Assembly (NCBI GenBank): GCA_029975295.1
Contig: JARKPK010000003.1
Span: 62,001-126,000, forward strand
DNA: 64,000 nucleotides
Direction: 5' to 3'
Source: Thermoguttaceae bacterium
GTDB taxonomy: Bacteria; Planctomycetota; Planctomycetia; Pirellulales; Thermoguttaceae
The notes beneath the pieces were generated by a model. The model saw only the letters and a program-made list of their open reading frames with translations. It made no database searches and was not told the origin of the DNA. Each line of letters opens with the position of its first letter. Position 1 is the first letter of the stretch. Position numbers and translations under genes: made by a program. Below, one piece after another: positions 37,420 to 45,306 of the stretch.

Positions 37420-37890
37420 ATGGGCTTGGTCGTTGTTGTCCGCTGTGATCATTGCGGTGATCATCGCCTTGTTGATGCGGACGGGGCGTTCCAGTGGCTT
37501 CGTTTGTTGGGGCGGGTTCGCAGTCAGCAACCCTGGGAGGCCGAGGTTGTCTTCGAGGTTTTTCGAGGGACGGCCGACGGGCTTGTCTGCAGGGCGTGCG
37601 GCCGGCGGGGCTTGTTCGTTGGACTGCCGCACGATGAAGACGAAGACTGGCCCGAAGCGCGACCGTGCCAAGAGTGCGGCCGACCGATTCCGCACGAGCG
37701 ATTGGAGGCTTTGCCCGAGGCTACCCGATGCGTCGATTGTCAGCAAAGGATCGATCGGGGCGACGATCCGGCCCCGGCCGAGTACTGTCCGAAGTGCGGA
37801 TCGCCGATGGTGCTTCGGGCGTCGCGTGGGAGCGGCATCACCCGTTACACAATGCGGTGCGGCAATGTCCCGCCGTGCCGACTGCATTGA
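37420..37890 (+). CDS. Multi-zinc-ribbon protein with DksA/TraR-type finger
   Basis: The 156-aa protein carries three sets of cysteines. The first is Cys9-Cys12 with Cys57-Cys60 (CDHC, CRAC). The second is a DksA/TraR C4 finger, Cys83-Cys86 with Cys104-Cys107, in RPCQECGRPIPHERLEALPE and RCVDC. The third is Cys123-Cys126 with Cys147 and Cys153, in YCPKCGSPMVLR and CGNVPPC, resembling a topoisomerase-type ribbon. DksA/TraR proteins modulate RNA polymerase, but the long coiled-coil is missing, so this may instead bind nucleic acid or protein. GGGAG precedes the ATG at a good distance. It is alone in its transcription unit. The arrangement of three ribbons is unusual. Confidence 0.82.
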   Translation: MGLVVVVRCDHCGDHRLVDADGAFQWLRLLGRVRSQQPWEAEVVFEVFRGTADGLVCRACGRRGLFVGLPHDEDEDWPEARPCQECGRPIPHERLEALPEATRCVDCQQRIDRGDDPAPAEYCPKCGSPMVLRASRGSGITRYTMRCGNVPPCRLH

Positions 37891-38086
37891 ATGGGCGATG
37901 CTAACGCCCGGTGCGGAAAGGCCTGAGTGAGCGATCGCTGCTATTGAGACTCGCTTGGGAAAAGCAGAGGGCAAAGCCGCATGAGTTGGATCGTTGTCGG
38001 ATTTGCTACGCGACTAGTCCGTCACCGTCCCAGTCCTGCTGCGTCATATTCCGGCCGCAGGCGGCGCGCAATCGACTCCATCGGCG

Positions 38087-39139
38087 TCAGTTCATTTCCG
38101 CCAGCAGGCCGTCGCGGCTGCGCGGAGGAGTTTTTGTGGCAACGGCCGGTTCCTCTGCCGGTGCATAGATGGCGTTCATTTGTCGCAGTTCCTCGGCGAT
38201 TTCGCGGCGGAGGGGTTCCGGTTCCAGCACTTGGGCGAATCGGCCGAAACTAAGAATCCACCGCTTGATTTCCTCGAACCCGTCGAGATGGAATTCGGCA
38301 ATCAGTCCGCCGTCGCGTTGACGGGTGAGTTTCTGGCTTTCATGCCATTGCGCTTCGCCGACGTAGCGGGCCACCGTTGCGGCAAAACGGACGCGGACCA
38401 CTACGTCGCCGTCGCCGTGAAAGACGCCGAACGATTTGGCAAAGTGTTGATGGATATCGAAATCGGCAGGCATGCGAAAGGTGCGGTCGGAAAGGTCTGC
38501 GGCGGCGATGCGGCGGACCTTCCAATGCCGAATCTGTTTGTGACGGGGCGCCATCCCGACCAAGTAGAGCGCTCCGCGGTGATAGGAGAGGCCGTACGGA
38601 TGCACTTCGTAGCTGACCGGTTCGGTGGCCTTGAGCGATTGATAGCGAATGCGGACGATCCGCCGTTCTTCCGCTCCGAGCATGAGGCGGTCGACAAGTT
38701 CCGCCTGTTGGGAATAATCCACTGCGCCAAATTGCGTCTGATGGAAGAAAGCGGCGAACTTTTCCAAGTAGCGAAGAGTGTCGGAGCCCAACAGCGATCG
38801 AAGCTTCTGGAAGGCTCGCTGGGCCGCCTGCCATAGATACGTTCCTGCCAACGGCTCCATGAATCGCCGCGCCAAGTGCAGCGCGGCCGCTTCATCGAAG
38901 GTGAACGAAATCGGCGGCGCCCCGTCGGGCCGATCCATTTTCCAGCTAATCCGGCCGTACGCTTCTTCGATCCTTCGCAACGGGATGCCGGAAAGCTGCA
39001 ACCGTTCGAGATCGCGGCGGATCGTCTTTTCACTCACCGAGAGCTCGCGCGACAGCTCCTTGACTGTCGCGCCGAAGTGCCGCCGGGCGAGCATTTGCAA
39101 CAGCATCCATTGGCGGAGCAGGGGCGGTTGGTCGGACAT
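38087..39139 (-). CDS. WYL-domain transcriptional regulator
   Basis: The 350-aa protein has an N-terminal winged helix-turn-helix (residues about 6-60, ELSVSEKTIRRDLERLQLSG), then a WYL domain about 140-310 (RRIVRIRYQSLKATEPVSY, and PYGLSYHRGALYLVGM) and a C-terminal WCX-type extension (ADFDIHQHFAKSFGVFHGDG). WYL regulators bind ligands such as nucleotides or DNA ends and control stress or DNA-damage-linked genes. The start is ATG 39139. An upstream in-frame extension is unconserved. No target operon is obvious beside it; the HIRAN gene is upstream on the same strand but 0.5 kb away. Confidence 0.93.
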   Translation of the reverse strand: MSDQPPLLRQWMLLQMLARRHFGATVKELSRELSVSEKTIRRDLERLQLSGIPLRRIEEAYGRISWKMDRPDGAPPISFTFDEAAALHLARRFMEPLAGTYLWQAAQRAFQKLRSLLGSDTLRYLEKFAAFFHQTQFGAVDYSQQAELVDRLMLGAEERRIVRIRYQSLKATEPVSYEVHPYGLSYHRGALYLVGMAPRHKQIRHWKVRRIAAADLSDRTFRMPADFDIHQHFAKSFGVFHGDGDVVVRVRFAATVARYVGEAQWHESQKLTRQRDGGLIAEFHLDGFEEIKRWILSFGRFAQVLEPEPLRREIAEELRQMNAIYAPAEEPAVATKTPPRSRDGLLAEMN

Positions 39140-39650
39140 CGGGAGCAATGTTCCTTGGAGTGGTTGTTCAGAATCGCCGCGGGCTCGAGGCCGAACGGAA
39201 CGGAACAGCGGTTTGTGATTTTCGGATAAGCGATGCACAGACTGGGAGACGCTGGCTCCGCAGCAATTGGTCTGCCGTCTTATGGAGTTGTTCTTTCGCG
39301 GGCTGTCGGTTCGGGCAACAACTCTCCGGCAGCACAGTCCGTTCGAGTCCTCGATTCGCCTTTTGAACCGCAATCCGTTGTTTTCGAGCGGCTCGGCCGC
39401 ATTTTGAAACGGGCCAAACGCGCCATCGGCACACACGGAATGGCTGAACAAAAAACGCTGCACAATAACAATGTCTTCGTCATTCTATCGTGCGATCATG
39501 CAACTCTGCAAAGCATTCCAACGGAGTGCGGCTTATTGCGGCGCAATCGTCTTGCAGACAACCGATCTTCAAAGCGATGCTCTTGCGTATTGCCGAACGG
39601 TTCTCAGGAGTTTTTGCATCGCGCCGTCGCGAGCGAGGGCGATTTCCGGC
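39140..39650. other. Intergenic, 0.5 kb
   Basis: No convincing coding frame, hairpin or repeat. It separates the WYL regulator from the HIRAN gene. Confidence 0.5.
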
Positions 39651-41138
39651 TTACTCGATTGGGCGGCTCACTGCCCAAAGGTGCGCCAGCGCTCCCTTGT
39701 GGACGATCGCGCCGCCGGCGACGGAATCGCCGGGAAACTCGAATTCGTCACCCAAGGCGAGTTCGGCCGGAGCGGCTCGAGCCGCCCCGGCCAGTTTTTG
39801 CAGGAACTGCCGAACCGCTTCTGCGGAAACGGGTTGACGCAGATGGCCAATCGATGTTCGCCGCATCGCTTCTTCCGTGTGGGATTGCAAGAGCAAGCCG
39901 AGCCGAGGACGCAGGTACTCCGGTGCTGCCAGCAGATCGACGGAAAGCACCTGTCCGTCTGCGGCCACGCAGATTCCTGAAGCATCGTCGGGAAGACAGA
40001 GCGACTCGATTGGCCAGCCCAGCGCACCATTGGGACGGATGCCTGCCAGTGATTCCGTAACCGAATCGATACCGGTTGCTTTCTCCAGCAAACCAACGCT
40101 TTCCCGTGCCGCCAATCGGTTGCGTTCGAAGCCATCACGGCTGCCTCGACAGTCTCTTAGGGTTGAGCGTCCGGCCGAACAGGCCGTCGGCGGCTCTGCG
40201 GCAGACTCGACCGCTTGACGATGCCCCTCGGCCCAGCGTCCGCGCTCGGCGCACCGCAGCGGGATACCGGTTTTTTTTCCGGGCGGGGCGATCAACGAAA
40301 GATCGACGACGCAATTTTGCTTCAGGCCAACAATTACTTCGCCCGCGGGCACAAGGATCGGCCGCTTGGCGTTGTTCTTCAACACCAATACGGGCACATT
40401 GCCATCGGCCGACACCTCACTGATTGCGGCATCGCCCGAGTCGATGGCGGCGTTCAGCGGCAGCAAATGCGACTCTTGCGGTTTGCGCCAACGCAACGGA
40501 AAAACGTCGAGACCGGCCAAGGGCGCCGCGTCGAGGACTTCCACGTTGGCCAGGGCCCGCACCAATTGCGATTGCGCCCGGACCACACGCGCCATGCGAA
40601 TCTCCCGTCCCAGTCCCCGCAGCAGCTCGAGCAGCAGGCGGGTTTCGGGCAGCAGTTCTTGCCGGGCCAACGGATCGACCGAGGCCGCCAGGTCGGCCAC
40701 GGCCGAGGGATCGGTTTCGCGTTGGGCTTTGCGGTATGCTTGCTTAATGATCGAGTGGACCAGTCCGGCGAGCCCCCGGCCCCCGGCCGGGGCGAAAATC
40801 TTGCCGGCGCCGCGGGGAGCATAGGCCGCAATTTGAATGAGGAAATGGCTGCCGTCGGCGTCGCCCGATCGTCGAGGCGCCATGCCATCAATGGCAACCA
40901 CGCCCGAATCGAGCAGTGGGGCCAACCAGTGAGTGACATCACGCGGCAGCCAGCCGATCTTTCGGCCGTCGGCGTCGTGGACGGCGATGACGCAGGCGTC
41001 GCGTCTGCCGATGGATTCTCGCACGAATGTCACCGGCTCGGCTTCCAAAGGATTGCCCGCATAATGGGTAGCCCCTTCGACCGTCACGCGGAACTCTCCG
41101 ATGAAGTTGCGCAACTGTTTGCGGCGAGATCTGTTCAT
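39651..41138 (-). CDS. HIRAN-domain plus ARPP-1-domain protein
   Basis: The 495-aa protein joins a HIRAN domain (residues about 12-95, EFRVTVEGATHYAGNP, then GWLPRDVTHWL) to a C-terminal ARPP-1-type region. That region begins after about residue 190 with NVPVLVLKNNAKRPILVPAG, then GLKQNCVVDLSLIAPPG and RCAERGRW. HIRAN domains bind 3' single-stranded DNA ends and occur in replication-fork remodelling proteins. ARPP-1 is named for its association with ADP-ribosylglycohydrolase and rhodanese-phosphatase proteins. A linker of about 100 residues separates the two. The start is ATG 41138, with GGAG in front, not the farther ATG at 41195. The coding strand carries an A8 run near 40271-40278. No nuclease or helicase gene is next to it. 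DNA-end or stress signalling is possible. Confidence 0.75.
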   Translation of the reverse strand: MNRSRRKQLRNFIGEFRVTVEGATHYAGNPLEAEPVTFVRESIGRRDACVIAVHDADGRKIGWLPRDVTHWLAPLLDSGVVAIDGMAPRRSGDADGSHFLIQIAAYAPRGAGKIFAPAGGRGLAGLVHSIIKQAYRKAQRETDPSAVADLAASVDPLARQELLPETRLLLELLRGLGREIRMARVVRAQSQLVRALANVEVLDAAPLAGLDVFPLRWRKPQESHLLPLNAAIDSGDAAISEVSADGNVPVLVLKNNAKRPILVPAGEVIVGLKQNCVVDLSLIAPPGKKTGIPLRCAERGRWAEGHRQAVESAAEPPTACSAGRSTLRDCRGSRDGFERNRLAARESVGLLEKATGIDSVTESLAGIRPNGALGWPIESLCLPDDASGICVAADGQVLSVDLLAAPEYLRPRLGLLLQSHTEEAMRRTSIGHLRQPVSAEAVRQFLQKLAGAARAAPAELALGDEFEFPGDSVAGGAIVHKGALAHLWAVSRPIE

Positions 41139-42307
41139 TGTTCGCTCCACTTGAAAATCGGGGCCATGGAACACAACCACCGAAGGGCCGGACAACGACG
41201 CGATCTAAAGGCCGATCCGCTGTGGCGTACGCCCGTTTTGACAACCAGCGGCGGTTGTCGCGCCTCGAAGCCCGGAATCGGTTGAGTGCCGGCGTTCGTC
41301 GGCACGACGTGGTGAAGGCTAACGCAGCCCCGGGCCAATCCCTGTCCAATCCGCACGGATGTTCACTGGCCCGCTTCGGACAGCCGATCCACCGATCGTC
41401 CTTCGAACACCCATCGCCTTGCCAACGCATCGAAGGGGGCGCTGACGGCCCGCTGCGAGCGTTCGGCAGCCGGATTTCTATAGGGTGAGCGGTCGATCCA
41501 TCCGCCGCGCAAAACGGCCTCCACTGAGAACACTTGCCAATTCGCCCCGTTGCCCGCCACAAAAAACGGACCAGAAAAGTGATGACGGAACCTCGATACC
41601 GGCCTGGGCTGACCGTTGGCCTACGCCCTGGCGGGTTGGCCTTGTGGGTGACGGATAGAAGGGGCGGCCGGTGGGGCCATGCTTAGGGTGTGCGCAGGTC
41701 GAACACTCAGGGGGGCAGACGCTGACTTGCGGTTCCGTTGGGCCGTTGGACCAAACGCCACTGTTGGGGTTGACCGCGAGACGATTGTTCGCGCTTTTGA
41801 AGTGCGTACTCAGACGCGGTTCGAACCAAGATGATGCTCTGAGCAACGAATTACGGCTGGGGGTGTATCGGAGAAGCTCCGCTCGGTGTCATCATAACGA
41901 CTTCATTCTTGTATCAATTCGATGCGCGGTTCTGTATCGTTTTGCAGCTTTTTCCGATTGCGTGGTCTATCACGGCAGAGTCGGGACGCTGACCGCGTGA
42001 AAATCGTCTCAATCGCAAATGGGCGTCAGGCAAGTAGTTTGGGGTGATATACAAAGGTTCATTCTTTTCGGCGTCAATGGCTGGTTCGCCATTGGCGCAG
42101 GAGTTGCTGTAGTAGTTATGCCGGAGATGCGGGCGGGATTTCCCGTACGGTTAGAAGTGAGTTTGGCAACTATGCGATTGGTGGTCAGTCGCGGCGGTTG
42201 CCTTTAGAATGAGGGGCCATGCAGGGCGTTTCGGGGCGTCGTTCGAGAGGTCGCGTCCTTTCTCGACTAATCGACCGAACCGAATCGACCAAGGATTCGT
42301 ATCACAG
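41139..42307. other. Intergenic, 1.2 kb, largest gap
   Basis: No reading frame has protein-like composition or a good ribosome-binding site. A 62-codon frame at 42019-42207 is partly hydrophobic but poorly supported. The stretch from about 41870 is more AT-rich. A promoter-like pair for the sigma gene is at 42182-42210. Confidence 0.5.
42182..42210 (+). promoter_or_regulatory. Possible promoter for the sigma factor gene
   Basis: TGGTCA (4 of 6) at 42182-42187, a 17-base spacer, then TAGAAT (5 of 6) at 42205-42210. The leader would be about 90 bases. This form is like a housekeeping promoter, not an ECF-type one. Confidence 0.4.
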
Positions 42308-42940
42308 ATGGATGCCATCGTTGTGGAACGTTGCCAGGGCAAAGCGTTGGCCGGTTCGCTCGACACGGCGACCGACGAGCAACTGCTCGATCAATACCGA
42401 GATTTCGGTGATCGCGCAGCGTTTGCCGCATTGGTCCGTCGCTACGAGCGCGAGCTGTACACGTACTTGCGTCGCTACTTGGGCAACGCTTTGGCCGCCG
42501 AAGACGTGTTCCAACAGACGTTCATGTTGGTGCATCAGAAGGTGGCCCAGTATGAATCGGGGCGTCCGGTGCGGCCGTGGCTGTATTCGGTGGCGGTTCA
42601 TCAAGCGATTGATTATCACCGCCGCGATCGTCGCCACTGGCTGCCCAGCCTCGATCGGTTTGCCGGCACCAACAAGGACGAAATGGCCCCGATGGCAGCC
42701 GCGTTGAGTGATCCGGCCGAGGCGGCCGAGGCCGACGACACAGGCCGACTGGTCCGCGAGGCGATCGACAAACTGCCGGAGACGACTCGGCAGATCGTTA
42801 TGCTGGTGTATTTCCAGGGATTGAAATACCGCGAAGTGAGCGAGATTCTGGGCATCCCCATGGGGACGGTGAAGAGCCAGTTGCACGCAGCGTTGATGAA
42901 GCTGAACCGTTTGCTCCAGATCGCCGGGGTTTCGGAGTAG
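42308..42940 (+). CDS. ECF-type RNA polymerase sigma factor
   Basis: The 210-aa protein has sigma region 2 (residues about 25-95, with AAEDVFQQTFMLVH and RPWLYSVAVHQAIDYHRR) and region 4 (about 150-205, LPETTRQIVMLVYFQG, then KYREVSEILGIPMGTVKSQL) joined by a linker. No region 3 is present, so it is an extracytoplasmic-function sigma factor. It would direct RNA polymerase to a small regulon in response to a signal that releases its anti-sigma partner. The partner is probably the gene starting 8 bases after the stop. The start is ATG 42308; an earlier in-frame ATG at 42209 is possible but gives an unconserved tail. Confidence 0.94.
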   Translation: MDAIVVERCQGKALAGSLDTATDEQLLDQYRDFGDRAAFAALVRRYERELYTYLRRYLGNALAAEDVFQQTFMLVHQKVAQYESGRPVRPWLYSVAVHQAIDYHRRDRRHWLPSLDRFAGTNKDEMAPMAAALSDPAEAAEADDTGRLVREAIDKLPETTRQIVMLVYFQGLKYREVSEILGIPMGTVKSQLHAALMKLNRLLQIAGVSE

Positions 42941-42948
42941 TTTCTGCG

Positions 42949-43923
42949 ATGGACGAGATGCTGCTCGGGTATCTGTTGGGTACGCTCGACGAGTCGCAAC
43001 GCGGTGAAGTTGAAGCGCGACTGGCCCACGAGCCCGAGTGGCAACGTCAGCTCGATCTGCTGCAAGATCGTCTTCAGTTGTTGCACTGCGCCATGCCGTT
43101 GGCGGTTCCGCCCCGCGGGTTGGCCGAGCGGACGTGCCGCCGAGTGTTTGCGGCGGCTGCGGCGGGCGGGGTGTTGCTTTCGCCCGAGGCGCCCGGGCCG
43201 GTCGGCCGCAGTCGTTGGCGCTGGTTCGACGCCGTCACGGCAACGTGTGTTGCGGCCGCACTTTTCTTGTTGGTGTGGCCGGCGGTTCAAGCGGGACGGA
43301 TCAACGCTCAGATCTACCTTTGCCAAGAGAATCTGCGCGACTTGGGTGTCAGTCTGGTGCGGTACAGCGAGCTGAACCACGGATACTTTCCGCGCGTGCC
43401 CACAACCGGGCGCATGGCGTTTGCGGGCGTCTATGCACCAACATTGGCGCAAAGCGGTTTGTTGCACGAAACCCGCAAGGTTGTTTGTCCGGCGATGCGG
43501 TCAGGCGCTTCGGTTGGGTTGGCGACGGCGGGGGAGATGCCCACGCTCGATCAATTGCAGCAAATGCCCGACGCCGAATTGGCCCGCTGGGCCCCTACCG
43601 TCGGCGGCAGCTACGGCTACACGTTGGGCCACTATGCGCAGGGACGCTATTTCGACGTCCGCAATCGAGCCCGTTCTAATTTTGCCCTGATGGCCGATGC
43701 GCCGGCCAGCGCCATGCCGGGCGGTCGGTTCGACGTTCACGCCGGACGCGGCCGAAACGTGCTCTTCGAAGATGGCCGAGTTGAATTGGTGGCCGAAACC
43801 CATTGGTGCAACGACGACATCTTCAGCAATGATGCCGGATGGGTGGCGGCCGGGCTGCATGGCGACGACTCGGTGATTGTCCCCAGCGCCACGCCGCCGG
43901 TGCTTCTCGATCGAGACTTCTGA
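42949..43923 (+). CDS. Membrane anti-sigma-like protein with H-X10-DG domain
   Basis: The 324-aa protein is encoded 8 bases after the sigma gene. Residues 1-60 are a small helical cytoplasmic domain (DEMLLGYLLGTLDESQRGEV, EWQRQLDLL) typical of the N-terminus of membrane anti-sigma factors. One membrane segment follows (about 95-116). The outer part carries a pilin-like fold: LRDLGVSLVRYSELNHGYFP, then a motif like the planctomycete H-X9-DG, here His264 to Asp275-Gly276 with ten residues between. This is a domain otherwise found in prepilin-like DUF1559 proteins. It therefore looks like an anti-sigma factor with a pseudopilin sensor outside. The classic zinc-binding His/Cys motif is missing. 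Confidence 0.8.
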   Translation: MDEMLLGYLLGTLDESQRGEVEARLAHEPEWQRQLDLLQDRLQLLHCAMPLAVPPRGLAERTCRRVFAAAAAGGVLLSPEAPGPVGRSRWRWFDAVTATCVAAALFLLVWPAVQAGRINAQIYLCQENLRDLGVSLVRYSELNHGYFPRVPTTGRMAFAGVYAPTLAQSGLLHETRKVVCPAMRSGASVGLATAGEMPTLDQLQQMPDAELARWAPTVGGSYGYTLGHYAQGRYFDVRNRARSNFALMADAPASAMPGGRFDVHAGRGRNVLFEDGRVELVAETHWCNDDIFSNDAGWVAAGLHGDDSVIVPSATPPVLLDRDF

Positions 43924-44266
43924 ACTCGTCGCAACAAGTCCTCTAGGCCGATCGGGCTTTTTGTTCGGCACGCCGCCGCGTTCCGCTAGGCTGCGGAAGC
44001 CACGTGGAAACCACTGCCGGCAACCTCCTCACTGTGCCGATCACCGCGGCCTGCTGCTTCTTCTCTCACTGAAGCACTCGGATTTGTCGCCCCGCCGATA
44101 CGGGCGCAATCTGCCCAATTTGTTTCTTTGGGGGTTCGACCGGGCCCGGCTCGGTTTGGCAATGAAGGTCGAAAAGCGGAGTCGCCCCCGGAACTCCCGG
44201 CTGTGACGCCGGTTTATCTGTTTGGATAGCGGGGGTGAATCTCTTTCCCCTTACAGGAGGTGTCTC
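43924..44266. other. Intergenic after the sigma operon
   Basis: A short GCC/GGC hairpin with T5 near 43948-43962 could be a weak terminator. The AGGAGG before 44267 is the ribosome-binding site of the next gene. Confidence 0.4.
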
Positions 44267-45196
44267 ATGCGATGGTGTTGGATGATGGCGGCGATGGTCG
44301 CCGCGGCCGTGGCTTCGCACGAAGCGATTGCGGCCGAACAGCCGGGGCCGCGCCCCGATCGACCCGGTCCCGGGTCGATGATGATGTTCGAACGGCTTGA
44401 TAGGAACAAAGATGGAGTGATCGAAGCTTCCGAAGTGCCCGAGGGCGCCCCCGAGCCGATCAAGCAGTTCTTGAAGCGGGCGGATCGGAACGACGACAAG
44501 AAAATCACAAAAGACGAGTTGACCGCGGCGATGAACGCCGGCCCGCCCGTGCTCCCGCCACAACGTCCGGGCGACCGCGACATTCGCGGCCGAGGAGACG
44601 GCCCACCGGCGAGAGAGGGTGATCGCAGGCCCGAAGCAGACCGTCGGGGCGATCGTGGCCGTCCTGATCGTCCGCCTGCCCGGCCCGAGTCTCGCGACCG
44701 TGGTCCGGCCGACCGTGGTCCGGCAGCGGCCCCGCAGTGGCAAGGTCGCGGCCCGCAGCGAGGTCCGGCAGCGCCGCCGCAATGGTTGGCGCGAGGTCCG
44801 CATCGTGGCCCGATGGGTCCGGCGTTCGGCCCGGGGCGTGGCCCCGCGGCGGCTCCGCAGTGGCAAGGTCGCGGCCCGCATCGAGGCCCGGCAGCGCCGC
44901 CGCAATGGTTGGCCAAAGGTCCACGGCATGGCAAGGGCCCGGCAGCGCCGCAGGCGAAACAGCCGCCGGCCCGAGGCGGCAAACCGGCCCCCATCGCGCA
45001 CGACGGCGATGTGAAGCAATTGCAGCAGAAGGTCAAGCAATTGCAGCAAGAGCTGAAGGTGCTCGAAGCGAAGCTGGCCAAGCAGTCGCCGCCGAAGGAG
45101 AAGGGAAAGCCAGAACAGCCTGCTCCGAAAGGGAAGCCGCACGGCGATGATCGGGGTGAGAAACCGGCCAAGCCCGGCAAGCACGATCCTAAATGA
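44267..45196 (+). CDS. Secreted EF-hand protein with Pro/Arg/Gly-rich repeats
   Basis: The 309-aa protein has a signal peptide (residues about 1-23). A pair of EF-hands follows: DRNKDGVIEASE (45-56) and DRNDDKKITKDE (73-84); the second has one doubtful ligand. Residues about 95-235 are rich in Pro, Arg, Gly and Gln. They contain a 41-residue unit present twice, PQWQGRGPxRGPAAPPQWLA, from a 123-base duplication. The C-terminus has a coiled-coil of about 30 residues (VKQLQQKVKQLQQELK) and a Lys/Pro tail. Probably an extracytoplasmic calcium-responsive or wall-associated protein. AGGAGG precedes the ATG. A strong terminator follows at 45241. Confidence 0.85.
   Translation: MRWCWMMAAMVAAAVASHEAIAAEQPGPRPDRPGPGSMMMFERLDRNKDGVIEASEVPEGAPEPIKQFLKRADRNDDKKITKDELTAAMNAGPPVLPPQRPGDRDIRGRGDGPPAREGDRRPEADRRGDRGRPDRPPARPESRDRGPADRGPAAAPQWQGRGPQRGPAAPPQWLARGPHRGPMGPAFGPGRGPAAAPQWQGRGPHRGPAAPPQWLAKGPRHGKGPAAPQAKQPPARGGKPAPIAHDGDVKQLQQKVKQLQQELKVLEAKLAKQSPPKEKGKPEQPAPKGKPHGDDRGEKPAKPGKHDPK
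44732..44913 (+). repeat. 123-base tandem repeat in the EF-hand gene
   Basis: The segments 44732-44790 and 44855-44913 match at 57 of 59 bases, with a 123-base period that keeps the reading frame (41 codons). They encode the repeated PQWQGRG...PQWLA unit. Confidence 0.85.
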
Positions 45197-45240
45197 CGCT
45201 TGCGGACGGCGGTCTCTATTCTACTAAGTCCAGAAGGGCA

Positions 45241-45272
45241 AACGCCCGGTGCGCTTCGGTGCATCGGGCGTT
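45241..45272. terminator. Bidirectional terminator hairpin with TTCG loop
   Basis: A 14-bp stem (two G-T pairs) closed by a C(TTCG)G tetraloop spans 45241-45272. It lies between the convergent EF-hand and transketolase genes and is followed on the plus strand by GTTCGTT. It is probably shared by both transcripts. Confidence 0.85.
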
Positions 45273-45306
45273 GTTCGTTAACGGCCTCGGTTGAGCCACC
45301 GTGGCA

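Noticed and set aside
40265-40282. T8 run (A8 in the coding strand) in the HIRAN gene as a slippage site
   Set aside because: The frame reads GKKT through it and continues into a good ARPP-1 segment, so no shift is needed.
42019-42207. 62-codon partly hydrophobic frame upstream of the sigma gene
   Set aside because: No convincing ribosome-binding site or conserved pattern; it overlaps the likely promoter of the sigma gene.
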